Below are positions 48,916 through 60,092 of a stretch of 64,000 nt of DNA, one piece after another (position 1 is the stretch's first letter; the number at the start of each line of letters is the position of its first letter). Made by a program: the position numbers and the translations under genes. The notes beneath the pieces are model-generated. The model was not told the DNA's origin and did not search any database. It saw nothing but the letters and a program-made list of their open reading frames with translations. Source of the DNA: Rhipidocladum racemiflorum (lineage: Eukaryota > Streptophyta > Magnoliopsida > Poales > Poaceae); contig CM070583.1 of the NCBI GenBank assembly GCA_036346355.1, positions 4,650,001 through 4,714,000 on the forward strand, in the 5' to 3' direction.

Positions 48916-51900
48916 ATGGACCTGAGATGGATGTACAATGCGAACTGCTGTACCGAGAATACATCGACGGCGTATCTGCTTTTCTACGAGCAGCCGAGGA
49001 GAACAGATTGCAAAAGAAGACGGAGTACATACATTGTCCATGCATTGATTGCAAGAATGAGAAGATGTTTTCGGACAAAGACCAAATCCACTTGCACCTG
49101 ATTCGGAGGGGCTTTGTACCTAGCTATACCGTTGGACAAGGCACGGTGAAGAGGAGATCATACTTCAATGTGATAATGTCGACGACGACGGCCGCCAATA
49201 TGGCGGTGACATCGGGTATGGAACCGATGAGGATAGGTTGGTCGTTGACGATGACAATAATCTGGCTCAAATGTTGCGCGATGCGTATGAAACTACGATG
49301 AGTGAGAGAGAGTTTAATCAGTTCAAGGGTTTGATAGAGGACTCGGAGAAACCTTTGTTCCCGGGTTGCAAGGAGGAATACACAAAGTTGCACACTGTGC
49401 TTTCACTACTGAAATTGAAGGCAAGCAATGGTTGGTCCGACAAGAGTTTCATGGAGTTGCTACGTCTCTTAGCGGACATGCTTCCAGAGGGCAACCTGTT
49501 GCCTAAGACCACGTATTTTGCCAAGAAGGTTGTATGTCCCTTGGGATTGGAGGTAGAAAGAATACACGCGTGTCCAAACGATCAGATACTCTATCGCAAA
49601 GACTATGCGCACACGCATGTATGTCCGTGTGCAAAGCATCGCGATACAAGCGTAAGGGCGAGGAAAACGAAGGCATAGAAGTGAAGAATGGAGCTCCCGC
49701 TAAAGTGGTGTGGTATTTGCCAGTAATACCTCGTCTAAAGCGTTTATTTGCAAATAAAAAGCATGCCAAGCTGATGCGATGGCACTCAGAAGAGCGAAAG
49801 AGGGATGGAAAGCCGAGGCACCTGGCCGATTCTCGCCAAAGGAGAACCATCGATAGGCTCTTTAGGAGAACTTCGAAATGAGCCAAGGAATATAAGGTTT
49901 GGGTTGAGTACGGATGGAATGAATCCTTTCGGTAACATGAGCGAGATTCATAGCACTTGGCCCGTGACTCTCAGATCTACAACCTTCCTCCTTGGTCGTG
50001 TATGAAGCGAAAATACATTATGATGTCGCCGCTTATCCAAGGGCCGAGACAACCTGGAAACGATATTGATGTATACCTACAACCATTGGTGGAAGATCTT
50101 GTGCTACCGTGGAATGAAGGTGTACAGTATGGGATGAGTACAAGCGGGAGTACTTCACTCTACGCGCAATGTTGTTCTCGCACCATCAATGATTTACCAC
50201 CCTAGGTAACCTGTCCGGCCGTACTATAAAAGGAGCTAAAGGTTGCCCCCAATGCCTGGATGAAACTAGTAGCGTGTGGCTTAACAACTCGAGGAAAATA
50301 GTCTACATGCGTCACCGTCGGTTCCTTCGAAGAATCATCCGCACTGTAATATGAAAAAACAATTTGACGGTACAAAGGAGGACGGTTCAGCTCCAAGGCC
50401 TCTTCTTGGGGAAGAGGTATATGATATGGTTAAGGATATTAATGTTGTACTTGGAAAGGGGATACCTCGAGGTCCCGTACTGAGAAAACCACGTGGAAGA
50501 AGAGATCCTTATTTTGGGATTTGCCCTATTGGAAGGACTTAGAAGTTCGACATTGCATCGACGTCATGCATGTAGAAAAGAATGTATGTGACAGCGTGCT
50601 TGGTCTTTTACTGAATATTCCTACCAAAACAAAGGATGGACTGAAGGCACGAAGGGACCTGGAAGATATGAAGATCAGAGCCGAGCTACATCCTTAAGAC
50701 ACCGGGAAAGGCCGACTTTACCTTCCCCCAGCTTGCCATACTGGCCCAAGAAAGAGAAAACAGACCTCTGCAAGTGCTTGCGTAGTGTGAAAGTTCCGTC
50801 AGGTTACTCATAAACATCAAGAAACTGGTATCGATGAAAGATTTGAAGTTAACTGGTATGAAGTCTCATGATTGTCATGTGATGATGACACAAATGCTCC
50901 CTATTGCAATTAGAGGTATTTTGCCTGACAAGGTTCGAGAGGCAATCATGTGGTTGTGTTTCTTCTTTAACGCGATTTCACAGAAGGTCATCGATCCCGT
51001 TGGACTTTATGAATTGCAGGCTGATGTGGTCAACACTCTGTGTCAGCTAGAGATGTATTTTCCTCCATCATTTTTCGATATCATGGTTCATCTCATTGTT
51101 CACCTTGTGAATGAGATAAATATTTGTGGGCCAGTATTCCTGCATCAGATGTATCCGTTCGAAAGGTACATGGGTGTTCTGAAGAAATATGTACGTAATC
51201 GATCGCGACCGGAAGGTTCCATTGTAGAAGGTTATGCAACTGAGGAGGTTATTGAGTTCTCAAGGCCGATTACATGGACGAGGTTGAACGGTAGGAGTGC
51301 CTGTATCACGCCATGAGGGGAGGCTAGCTGGCAAAGGAGTAATCGGAAAGAAATCCACAAATTCTTACGATCATTTTTGTTCGAACAAGCTCATTTCACG
51401 CCTTGCAGCGCCAATCGAGGTATCCCGTTTATGGACATGCACAAGGAAAAGCTACAGAGGGAAAATCGTGGACGATCGAGAGGTTTGGATAACAAAAGAG
51501 CACAATCGTGTGTTCAATCATTGGTTCAAGGAGCACATGTCCGTGAAGAAACCAATTACGTTGAGGTGGTTGGCAAAAGGGCCATCAGTACAATCGTGAC
51601 ATGGCAAGGATACGACATAAATGGATATACATTTTACACGAGAGCTCGTGATAGCAAAAGTACTTACCAAAACAGTGGTGTCCGTATAGATGCCTCACGA
51701 CAATACAGCAAAGAAGAAGAGCAGCTTCTATGGGTTTATAGAGGAGATTTGGGAGCTCGACTCTGCATTTTCAAGATCCCGATGTTTCTTGTCGTTGGGT
51801 CCAACTCCCAAAGGGTGTCAAGGTGGACAAATATGGCTTCACTATCGTGGACATCGAGCAAGTCGGATATAGAGACGAACCATTCAGACTTTCATGAAGC

Positions 51901-52121
51901 AAGTTGCACAGTCTTCTATGTAATCGACCGCAGATAAGAAGCGTCATGTAGTTCTTCAAGTAAAACAAAGCATCGTCGGAGTTGAGAATGTCGTGGATGA
52001 GGAAGAGTACAACCAGTTTGATGAGTTGCCTCCTTTCTTAGATGGCAAGATCGTGCTCGACGAAGCAACCACTCAGAAGCCACCTATCATCGTCTTGATC
52101 ATGAAGAAGGCCAAATTGTGA
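48916..52121 (+). pseudogene. TNP2-like CACTA transposase (Transposase_21 family), frameshifted
   Basis: The ATG at 48916 gives the family start MDLRWMYNAN, and a one-base change near 48940 moves the frame to REYIDGVSAFL. Next come the transposase-associated domain with CPCIDCKN (zinc-ligand-like cysteines; 48940-49130), the catalytic Transposase_21 region (49240-50600: KASNGWSDKSFMELL, FGLSTDGMNPFGN, PLIQGPRQPGNDIDVYLQPL, SVWLNNSRKIVYMRHRRFL), a DUF4218 segment (50834-51290: REAIMWLCFFFNAI, DIMVHLIVHLVNEI) and a DUF4216-like segment (51600-51940: NGYTFYTRARDSKSTYQNSG), stopping at TGA 52119-52121. At least six frame changes and several stops make it non-functional. The intact family has roughly 900-1,100 residues and cuts the element ends. 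Confidence 0.93.
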
Positions 52122-52229
52122 AAGAAAATAATTAGCTACGAGTAATGGCAAAATGTGTGTATTTATGTGGGGTAATGGAAATGTAATGTCAGAAATATGC
52201 ATTTATGTGGAGTAATGGCATTTTTTTGT

Positions 52230-52827
52230 TAAAAAATATGCTTTATATTAATTCATGGCTTTATATTAATAGAAGGAAATCTGAAAAATATGCTTTATAT
52301 TAATTCATGGCTTTATATTAATAGAAGGAAATCTGAAAAATATGCTTTATATTAATTTATATTAATCAGGGATTCAAATTTCATAAGAATATAAATTTAT
52401 ATAGCATAGATAAATTAGTTATGAATAATTAGTAGTTAATATATATGATAGGTTCACTAATACATTAATTCATGGCTTTATATTAATAGAAGGAAATCTT
52501 AAAAATATGCTTTATATTAATTTATATTAATCAGGGATTCAAATTTCCTAAGAATATAAATTTATATATCCTAGATAAATTAGTTATGAATAATTAGTAG
52601 TTAATATATATGATAGGTTCACTAATACATTAATTCATGGCTTTATATTAATAGAAGGAAATCTGAAAAATATGCTTTATATTAATCAGGGATTCAAATT
52701 TCATAAGAATATAAATTTATATATCCTAGATAAATTAGTTATGAATAATTAGTAGTTAATATATATGATAGGTTCACTAATACATTAATTCATGGCTTTA
52801 TAATTGAAGGAAATCTGAAAAATAGTA
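52230..52827. repeat. AT-rich tandem repeats downstream of the transposase gene
   Basis: A 52-bp unit (TTCATGGCTTTATATTAATA core) is repeated twice, then incorporated in larger units of about 155-165 bp that also contain CAGGGATTCAAATTTC (52367, 52532 and 52687) and GATAGGTTCACTAATACATT. Three large units are present, very similar to each other. Confidence 0.9.
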
Positions 52828-52905
52828 TTAGTGGCGGTTTTTAATTACAACCGCCACTGATAAACCTTATCTGTGGCGGTTTTAATTAACAACCGCCACT
52901 GATAT
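52828..52905. repeat. Internal copy of the CACTA subterminal repeats
   Basis: Two inverted pairs of GTGGCGGTTTT / AACCGCCACTGATA occur in the middle of the element, 5 kb from the left end, directly upstream of a TATA box and gene 2. Confidence 0.93.
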
Positions 52906-52911
52906 GTCCCC

Positions 52912-52920
52912 CTATATAAA
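52912..52920 (+). promoter_or_regulatory. TATA box of CACTA gene 2
   Basis: CTATATAAA stands 7 bases after the internal subterminal repeats. The same arrangement (repeats, then CTATATATA) occurs at 48169, so both genes appear to use the repeats plus TATA as promoter. Confidence 0.6.
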
Positions 52921-52960
52921 CCACGGCAAAGTGGTCAGTCCTCACCAGTAGCTTTGAACC

Positions 52961-53227
52961 CTACCGCCTCCTCCGCGCCGGCGACCCGCCGCCTCCCTCC
53001 TCGCCGGTGACCCCGCCGCCTCCCTCCTCGCCGATGACCCCGCCGCCTCCTCCGCGCCGGCGACCCGCTGCCTCCCTCCTCGCCGGTGACCCGCCGCCTC
53101 CCTCCCGCGCCGGTGACTCCCGCCGCCTCCTCCGCGCCGGCGACCCGCCGCCTCCCTCCCGCGCCGGCGACCCCGCCGCCTCCCTCCCGCGCCCGGCGAC
53201 CCCGCCGCCTCCCTCCCTCGCCCGGTG
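52961..53227. repeat. GC-rich minisatellite in the 5' part of CACTA gene 2
   Basis: About nine units of roughly 27-30 bp built on CCGCCGCCTCCCTCC and GCCGGCGACCC. It probably lies in the first exon or leader of gene 2. Open frames on both strands encode only Pro/Arg/Gly-rich repeats and are not called. Confidence 0.85.
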
Positions 53228-55330
53228 ACTTGCGAATGTTGCATATGCCATACTCCTCTAATTTCAATTTGTTGATCGATAACTATTCTTACTTGTGAAT
53301 TGAGATAATTGTGTGCTTTTGTTTCTTCTGATTCTTGACCAAATCGTAAAATGTCACAGTTGTTGTCCTGTTTCATCATAGATTCATTTTGGGTTGATAA
53401 ATTAGAATGCCTTTCACCTTGCTTGATTAGTGCACTAACTAGATGTCTAAAATGCTAAGTGTTGCTGTCATTTACTATCCGTGCATGTCAAAAGGAGAAT
53501 AGAGACATTTAAGCTAATGCCTTTCACCTTGCTGATTTGTCTTTTCACTCTTTGTACATTATGGGTGTAATGGATTGGAGTTGAGGTTCTTGAATAGTGT
53601 ATTAATTAGATGCTTAATAGTGTGGATGTGGCAATATATACGTGATTTGTGCTGAAGCTGTATGTATATGTGTACATATACATTGTTGAAAATTGGGTAA
53701 ATGTGTGTAATGTACTTTGGTTGTGTTGCATTTGTGAGTGCTCATGTTTATAAATTTACGTGCGCGCGCGCACACACACATATATATACATATAGTCTCT
53801 TGAATGAAATGCATTTCAATATGGTTAAGTTTTAAATTAGGCCTTAGTGTATTAACGAAAATAAGATGGCTTATTAATGATCATAATAATTTATTATCAG
53901 TAGGTTGTTGGTGGTCTTAGACTTTGGGCAGATCTTTATACAATGCACACTCATTGATCTTTTGAGTATTAGGATGCTATGCGTGTGACTCTATACTATG
54001 TAGAGTTTATTGGTTTAAATCTAAGTATTCTAATCTAAATAGTGTTTGGGGATTATGTAGACAAGCACGGTTGAGTTTTGTCGATATTGAGTTAGTCCTA
54101 TTGGTATTTTTAATGAAAAATAGACGGACGGGTATGTAGAGTTTATTAGTTCCAAGTATTATATGAACAATTGGCTATGTATATACTAGGCTTGGCTTTT
54201 GGCTATGTATATACTAGGTTTTAGATGACTTACTAGATATAATCTACTAGGATTAAGTTAATTAAGTGTGGATTAAGTTTTGACATGCCAACTTATTATT
54301 ATATATTTTTTGAAAAGGCTAGCGATATAGATTTGTGTAGCAATGACATTTTTCTTTGCTTGTTGCGTGGTGACTAGAATAATATGCCAATTTTGGAACA
54401 TTTGCTTAACTCGTATGCTCTGGATGAATTGTTGGTACTGTGGGTAATTCTCTGTGAGGAGTCGGCTTAAATGAGACGAGGTTGTGACAGTATAAGTAAA
54501 GTCTGAAATTAGTTAACTTGTTATTAGTATTTTGTCAAATTCCTTTACTGGTTGTTGTGTTGATTACTTAGTTCAGTTCATCTGTTACTTATGTAGTTCG
54601 TTACTTTTGTCAGTTTGTGAATAGGCTTTGATCTTTCTGTTAAAGCTGTGCATGATATAGTTTGATTGTGTCTGTCCTAAGCAACTCAATAACAGGAGGT
54701 AAACTGTGTTGACAAAACTGAGAACTAATTTCAAATTTTGCTAGAAGTACTGTCACAACTAAGTCTATGATCTAGTTGCCTTTGTGGCGAGGAAGGCTAA
54801 TCTTTTGATTAAGCAACCCGACATCTGAGAGAAATACTAAAATCAAATCTTCTTATTGTTCTCTTATATTCTCTCCCGTGGGACTATAATCAACCCACTG
54901 CTCGGACACTAGGGTTTTTATTGTTCTCTTATTTGCATCTTATGGTGTTCATGTTCTTCAGTAGCAATAGGTGCGACTCGAGGCGCGTAGACCTCGAGTA
55001 GTTCTTAGTGCTCGGACACCAAGATTCTTGTTTCTTACCTCATTGCTTAAGAACTTGGCCATAAGACCTAATTATTACAAGACTTCTTCTCTTTTAATCA
55101 AATTGCTGTTCTTAAGGATGTACCTATTCTGGTCTTAGCCGCCTTGCTTTTAACTACATATTTTTATCCGACGCAACACAACGTGTAAACCTACCTAGTC
55201 CGGTCTTAGTTGCCTTCTATAGCTGCCAGAGTAGTTTTACCTGTCGGTTAGGATTTCTCAACATTATTTATCACATCGGTTGATCTCTCTACACAATAAG
55301 ACCTCTTGTTCACATTATCTTCGAAATGAC
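53228..55330 (+). other. Probable first intron of CACTA gene 2
   Basis: The stretch is T-rich and has no coding domain. It begins near a possible donor GGTGACTTG and ends before the coding exon around 55340. It includes a CG/CA/TA alternating tract at 53760-53790. The intron assignment is inferred from position. Confidence 0.4.
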
Positions 55331-55358
55331 TATGTTTACTTTCGAAATGTAGTTCTTA

Positions 55359-58300
55359 TGGAGCCTGAGGCCCAGCCTGGGTTGGAGGATGCTTCCAACC
55401 CGTCCCCGAACTCAAGCCCGAGCAGATACCTGTTGGACCATCCAACCCCCGAAGGTGCCGAGGCCTCCGGAGATGCCGATGCTCCCGTTGCAAGACGTCG
55501 AGGCCGAGGGAAAACTAAGAAGCCTGAAGGCCGGCATACCATCTCAGAGGTCTCAGATGCTGGAGTCCCGGTTAAACCGGCAAAAACAAAGAAGAAAATA
55601 TAGGTCAACATGCGGGTACATCGCAAGGGATAAAGTGCCAATCACCTATTTGGATTGGCACAAAGTGCCCGACGCCATCAAAATGGATCTATGGACAGAG
55701 CTGAAAGAAACTTTCGAATTCCTCAAGGCGCCAAGAGCTCGTGCGTCGCAATGCATTGATGTCAATGGATGTCGCATGGAGGAACTTCAAGTCCAAGCCG
55801 AATACGCAATATGTGATGAAAAATCGGTCACCATCGAGATTATCCTAAAGTAGAGCCATATTGGGATGAATTTATTGCGATGAAGCAAGACGAAGCAGCA
55901 ATAAAATCCAGTGAGGACCACCGCCAGATCGCAAGGATGAACACTCACCCCACGCACTAGGCACGAGTGGGTACGCGGGTAAGATTCCTCACCGGGAGAG
56001 GCAAGAATTGATGCAATCCGATCGGTGGCACAAGTCCCTTGGCGGACTACCGACCGAGTTAAGCATTATGTGCTAGCAAGGGCATCTGTCATGCCTAGTG
56101 GGGGCTTATCATTCAAAAGCAACGATGATGAAGCAATCTCCCAACGACCAGGAGTCGCACGCCGAGTCCACCCAAGGAAATTTTCACTCGAGATAGGGAG
56201 AAGGACGAACTAACAAAGCAGCCTTGGGAAATAAAGAGCATCCTGCCTGACACGAGGCGTAGGGGTCAAGGTTCCTGGAAGATTGGTTTCCCGAGCACGA
56301 AGACTCGTGACAGAGTCGCAAGAGAGCGAAAGAAGAGCGTATGAACGGGCTATGGAGGAGATGAAGCAAAAGATGCTTCAAGAATTACAAAGCACCATAG
56401 AACAACAAGTTCAACAAAAGTACAAGAAGCCATGAGCCGCCGCAAGGACACAACATCGTTCTCGCCAAATTTCTACGAATCGCCAGAGCCTTGCGCGTCC
56501 ACACCATTGGTACAACCGGATAACACGCATTATCCTGTGGACGACATACAAGACCCCACACCTGCCACCAATGTGCCTGTCATGAACATATTTTTACAGT
56601 CGCTACAGGATAGCTTATCCATACCAACAAGGGGATGTTTTGCACAACTCTCCGATAGCTCCAGTTATGCAAAGGTCCAGGTGGACACGGTGCTTCCACA
56701 GCTTGTCGAGGTTGGACTGAAATGCCTTGCAATGATGAGGTCACAACTCTAGGAAGTGCCGCTCACACTTTCATCCAAAGTGGCGTAAGCGTGACATCAT
56801 CTTGGATCATGAACCGCCAAATTTCTCTCTCGCAAGATAACCGCCAAATTTCTCTCGCAGCACAACTCGCCCATTCATCACCAACACTGGCGTCAAATGG
56901 CTAGTGCGCCCACTATAAAGGAGCCTGCTCTAGGAGCCCATTCGTCACCAGCGCCTCAACATCAACAGCTTAGTGTGACCACTTCAAAAGACGAAGGTAC
57001 AACACTGATCCAAGAAATGGCCCGTTAGACAAGCCATATCGCTTAGATCAAAGCGGCTGCAATGCAGTATGATGTCATCAGAGGAAAAGGAAAGGGCAAA
57101 GCGAAATCTCAAGTACAAGATAATCACGAAAGGCTAAAATACGAGCTTGGAAAGCCATTAGTCACCGAATCGAAGTTGAAGAGCCTAACACTCATGATGC
57201 AGCGATTACATGACTGGTACATGATGCGATCCAATCAACATATACTCCCGAAGATGATCACTGCCATTTACGGAGAGGAACATTTTCACCATGAGGGGGC
57301 TGGCTACTTCATGATAGAATTCGATAACTTGCACAACTTGTTCTATCACGACGCCCTCGACGTGTCTTTTTTGCGATGCTGGACACTGTAAGTGTCTACT
57401 ATATAAATCATGGTTTACATTCACGTAATACCGATAAATGTCTTGTCTAACTTTTTCCTTATCTAGATACGAGACTATTGAATTGAGAAGAACCAAGGGC
57501 CCAGTGGGATTCCTCGACCCAGGAACGGTGTGCGGATCGAAATCTTAAGAGCACCAAATGAGGTTGAGGAATACATATACAGTATGCGTTGCTAAAACTA
57601 CAAGACAAGGAATTCATACTTGTTCCATACAATTTTAAGTAAGTTTCTCCTTTGGCTAGTTAAATCACTTGTTGAATTCGCTCATTTCTCTTATCCTAGG
57701 GCTAATGACTATAGCATCATACATGTATATGTAGGTTCCATCGATTCTTGTAATCGACTCGAGAAAAGAGCAAGTTGCTGGTCATGGATTCGATGGACAA
57801 AGATAAAAAGACTACGAAGAGTCGCTAAGTGTAATGAATGCGGCGTTCAAAAGATATTGTACAAAGAGCTTGAGATACCGCCCATTCCAGAAATCCCTTT
57901 CAGTCCGAACTAAATTTCCGGTACGCACGCAAGAAATATTCTTATATCGCATTTCATAGTAAATAACTCCTTCCATGACATTTTAGTTTATTCAATTTCT
58001 GTAGTGTCACAAGCGATGCAAGGCACAAATTTATGTGGGTACTTCGTGTGCCAATACATGCGCGAAATCTTATCTTCTACAATAATAGACAATGACGTAG
58101 AGGTTTGTCATGCTAACATTACACATTTATTCGCACCACTCAATTTCTATATATACTCTTAGATTTATTTTTCGTACTTGTAGCGCCTCAAATTGCCTAC
58201 GACAGGACTACATCCTCTTGACATCCAAGCCATTCAGGGACAGCTCGCTTACTTCATCATGAAGGAAGTCATCAACAAAAAGGGCGAGTTTTATGATGAA

Positions 58301-58372
58301 GACAACAATGATCAATTGCTCCATGCTGTTGTTCGACGTCATTCGCCTCCAAAGAGCCCTACAGGATCGTAG
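55359..58372 (+). pseudogene. CACTA gene 2: Ptta/TNP1-like protein with C-terminal Ulp1-type (C48) protease domain
   Basis: The first ATG is at 55359 (MEPEAQPGLEDASNPSPNSS), followed by a basic RRRGRGKTKK patch. After a frame change near 55600 comes the Transposase_24/Ptta region (VPITYLDWHKVPDAIKMDLW; PYWDEFIAMKQDEAAIKSSE near 55858; a GTSGYAGKIPHRE remnant near 55975). A later block has RLKYELGKPLVTESKL and MQRLHDWYMM (57062-57387). Introns fit at 57388-57466, 57639-57734, 57921-58004 and about 58099-58183. The Ulp1 part shows FHR (His) near 57736, DSMDKDKK and GTNLCGYFVCQYMRE with the catalytic Cys near 58035, then IMKEVINKKGEFYDED and a stop at 58370-58372. Several frame changes and stops disable it. 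Ptta/TNP1 proteins are thought to bind element ends. Confidence 0.8.
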
Positions 58373-58786
58373 GCTTAAGATTGTGTGAGAAGATACTAGG
58401 TCTTGGATGTGGACTTGTAAATTGTAAACGAGAGCATGACAAACTTTAGAAACGAGAAGATACTCTACTGGTCAATATGACTAATCTTATTTATTATCGA
58501 TCTATTACAATGTGTGTGATATAATAGTTTTGCTTGTGATATAATTATCGATCTATTACACCGGAATGTTGTAATGCTGATTGGTTTTTGTGATTTAATT
58601 ATTCTCTCGTCTCATCGTGAACTCCTCCTTCACCTGCATCATCGCATCACGAACTCCTCGCATCAGCGCCATCGTGTGCCTCCCTCCCTCCACTACTAAG
58701 CGCTTCCTCCTCCCTCTCCATAGTAGTGATTCTCAAACTATAATCACTTGGTTAGTGTAATTTTGACATGTTTTGACTCAATGTAG
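58373..58786 (+). other. 3' region of gene 2, then CCTCC-rich stretch of possible captured leader
   Basis: After gene 2 there is AT-rich sequence, then 58610-58730, where CATCGTGAACTCCTCC-type repeats and CCTCCCTCC look like a plant 5' leader. No coding domain is visible. Confidence 0.3.
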
Positions 58787-58838
58787 TTATAACTATGGAA
58801 CTGTTGAGGCATATGATCAGCAAAATGGCTTTCACAAG
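58787..58838 (+). other. Candidate captured exon of unknown origin
   Basis: 52 bases, open in the frame reading NYGTVEAYDQQNGFHK, lie between a splice-acceptor-like AATGTAG and a donor-like AAGGTACTG. It could be an exon from a host gene captured with its introns. I do not recognise the protein. Confidence 0.3.
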
Positions 58839-59077
58839 GTACTGTTATTACTTTCTCTTGTGCAATGTCATAATAGTACAATTATTTGTATTTGTTGTTT
58901 TATTGCAATACTAAAAAAATCATAAAGTTTATATTAAAAAAAATTCGTAAAGTTTATCCTGCTTTGTTGTTTTATTGCCCAATAATAATAACTTGGAAGT
59001 TTATATCATACAAAAAATGCTTATAAATTAAAATGTAGTGTCAACAGCTTCATAGCTTCATATGTATCTCCCTGCAG

Positions 59078-59126
59078 GTCTGGGGAATGGGGGGATCATC
59101 TGACCTTACAAGCGGCTGTAGACCGG
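59078..59126 (+). pseudogene. Captured exon fragment of an OTU-type deubiquitinase gene
   Basis: Between an acceptor-like CTCCCTGCAG and a donor-like GTAATA the plus strand reads SGEWGDHLTLQAAVDR, closely resembling the (K/P)GEWGDHVTLQAAAD motif of plant OTU cysteine proteases, which remove ubiquitin. Only one small exon is seen; the catalytic Cys and His exons are absent. The match is short, so the assignment is moderate. It sits inside the CACTA element with exon fragments of other genes beside it. Confidence 0.6.
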
Positions 59127-59462
59127 GTAATATGGTACTTCTAGTTTCAAGATGTCCAAATGGTTATTGGAGCAAAACCTTTTAGCTGCAGCATTTTTGC
59201 ATTAATGTTATTGTGTTTCTCAAATTCTGACTATAGCTGGAACTTACAATTATTTTATCCCTTATGGATCCTACTTCAAGATATGAAAATAATAGATGTG
59301 TTTGATGTCATTGGTTCATTGTTGATGAAAATTCATTTGGCAATACTTGTTGAAAATGCTTGAAATCTCTCTGATGAATTTGGATCACAATGTTTAGTGG
59401 TTGGTGATTGTTGTGTTTTTGGTTTCATGAATATGATAAGATGCTTTTCCTGGACATTGCAG

Positions 59463-59679
59463 AGAAATAGGCTGGTGAAGGTTCTTGAGCATGCAAGTAC
59501 AGTACAAGATCTCTGTATGGTATTAGGGATGAAATTTGTTAGCACAATAATCGATCAAGTTCATAGCACTAGATGACTCTATTGGTAAGGACCACAAGAG
59601 CATTAACAATGATATCCTGTCAAAACTTGATAGGACTATAGCTACCCTTAATAAGGAAAAAGTGTTGAGGCTAAAGAAG
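59463..59679 (+). pseudogene. Captured exon fragment of a MAP65/PRC1-type microtubule-associated protein gene
   Basis: The segment starts after TTGCAG and stops before GTAATAC, both consensus splice sites. It reads LVKVLEHASTVQDLCMVLG, then, after a one-base frame change near 59565, LDDSIGKDHKSINNDILSKL and DRTIATLNKEKVLRLKK. This order (VLEH..TV.DLC.VLG, then SI.ND.LSKL...TI.TLN.(D/E)K..RL) is that of plant MAP65 proteins, which bundle microtubules. The frameshift and lack of other exons show it is not a working gene. The intact splice sites show that genomic DNA, not mRNA, was copied into the transposon. Confidence 0.78.
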
Positions 59680-59987
59680 GTAATACATATCTTCCGATTC
59701 AGACTTGCCAACCAACAAATGTTCTCTTCCTACATTATAGTTCCATTTATTTTCAATTTAATTGCACCAAATATGAGAAGGGGTGCACAGTTTTGAGTAT
59801 ATATATTTTTGTGTGACTTGTATATCTGTCCATGATATATTGTCATGATCATTGCTAGCCATATTTTGTTAGAATGGACTATTAAAATAATGCATTTCAA
59901 AGATTCATCTTTGTTCTTCATATGTGATTTTGTATGGTTTTGTAAACTACAAGCTCTATTTCCTAACAATAACTTTGGATATTTCAG

Positions 59988-60092
59988 GCAACTATTGAGG
60001 AAGGTGTTGTAGTTGGTGGTGGATGTAGCCTATTAAGATTATCTAAGAAGATCGACAGGCTCAAGGAGTCAATGGATAATATAGAGCAAAAG
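59988..60092 (+). pseudogene. Captured exon of a chaperonin-60 beta (RuBisCO-binding protein beta) gene
   Basis: The 105-base exon lies between ATTTCAG and GTACCTC and is open for 35 codons: ATIEEGVVVGGGCSLLRLSK followed by KIDRLKESMDNIEQK. The EEG(I/V)VVGGGC(T/S)LLRL box belongs to the equatorial ATP-binding domain of group I chaperonins and is typical of the plastid Cpn60 beta subunit. No other chaperonin exon is present. The lack of stops and the clean splice sites suggest relatively recent capture. It could be spliced onto CACTA transcripts. Confidence 0.85.

Noticed and set aside
52935..53379. Overlapping Arg/Gly/Ala-rich open frames on the minus strand
   Set aside because: They are products of the CCGCCGCCTCC minisatellite and have no protein-family signal.
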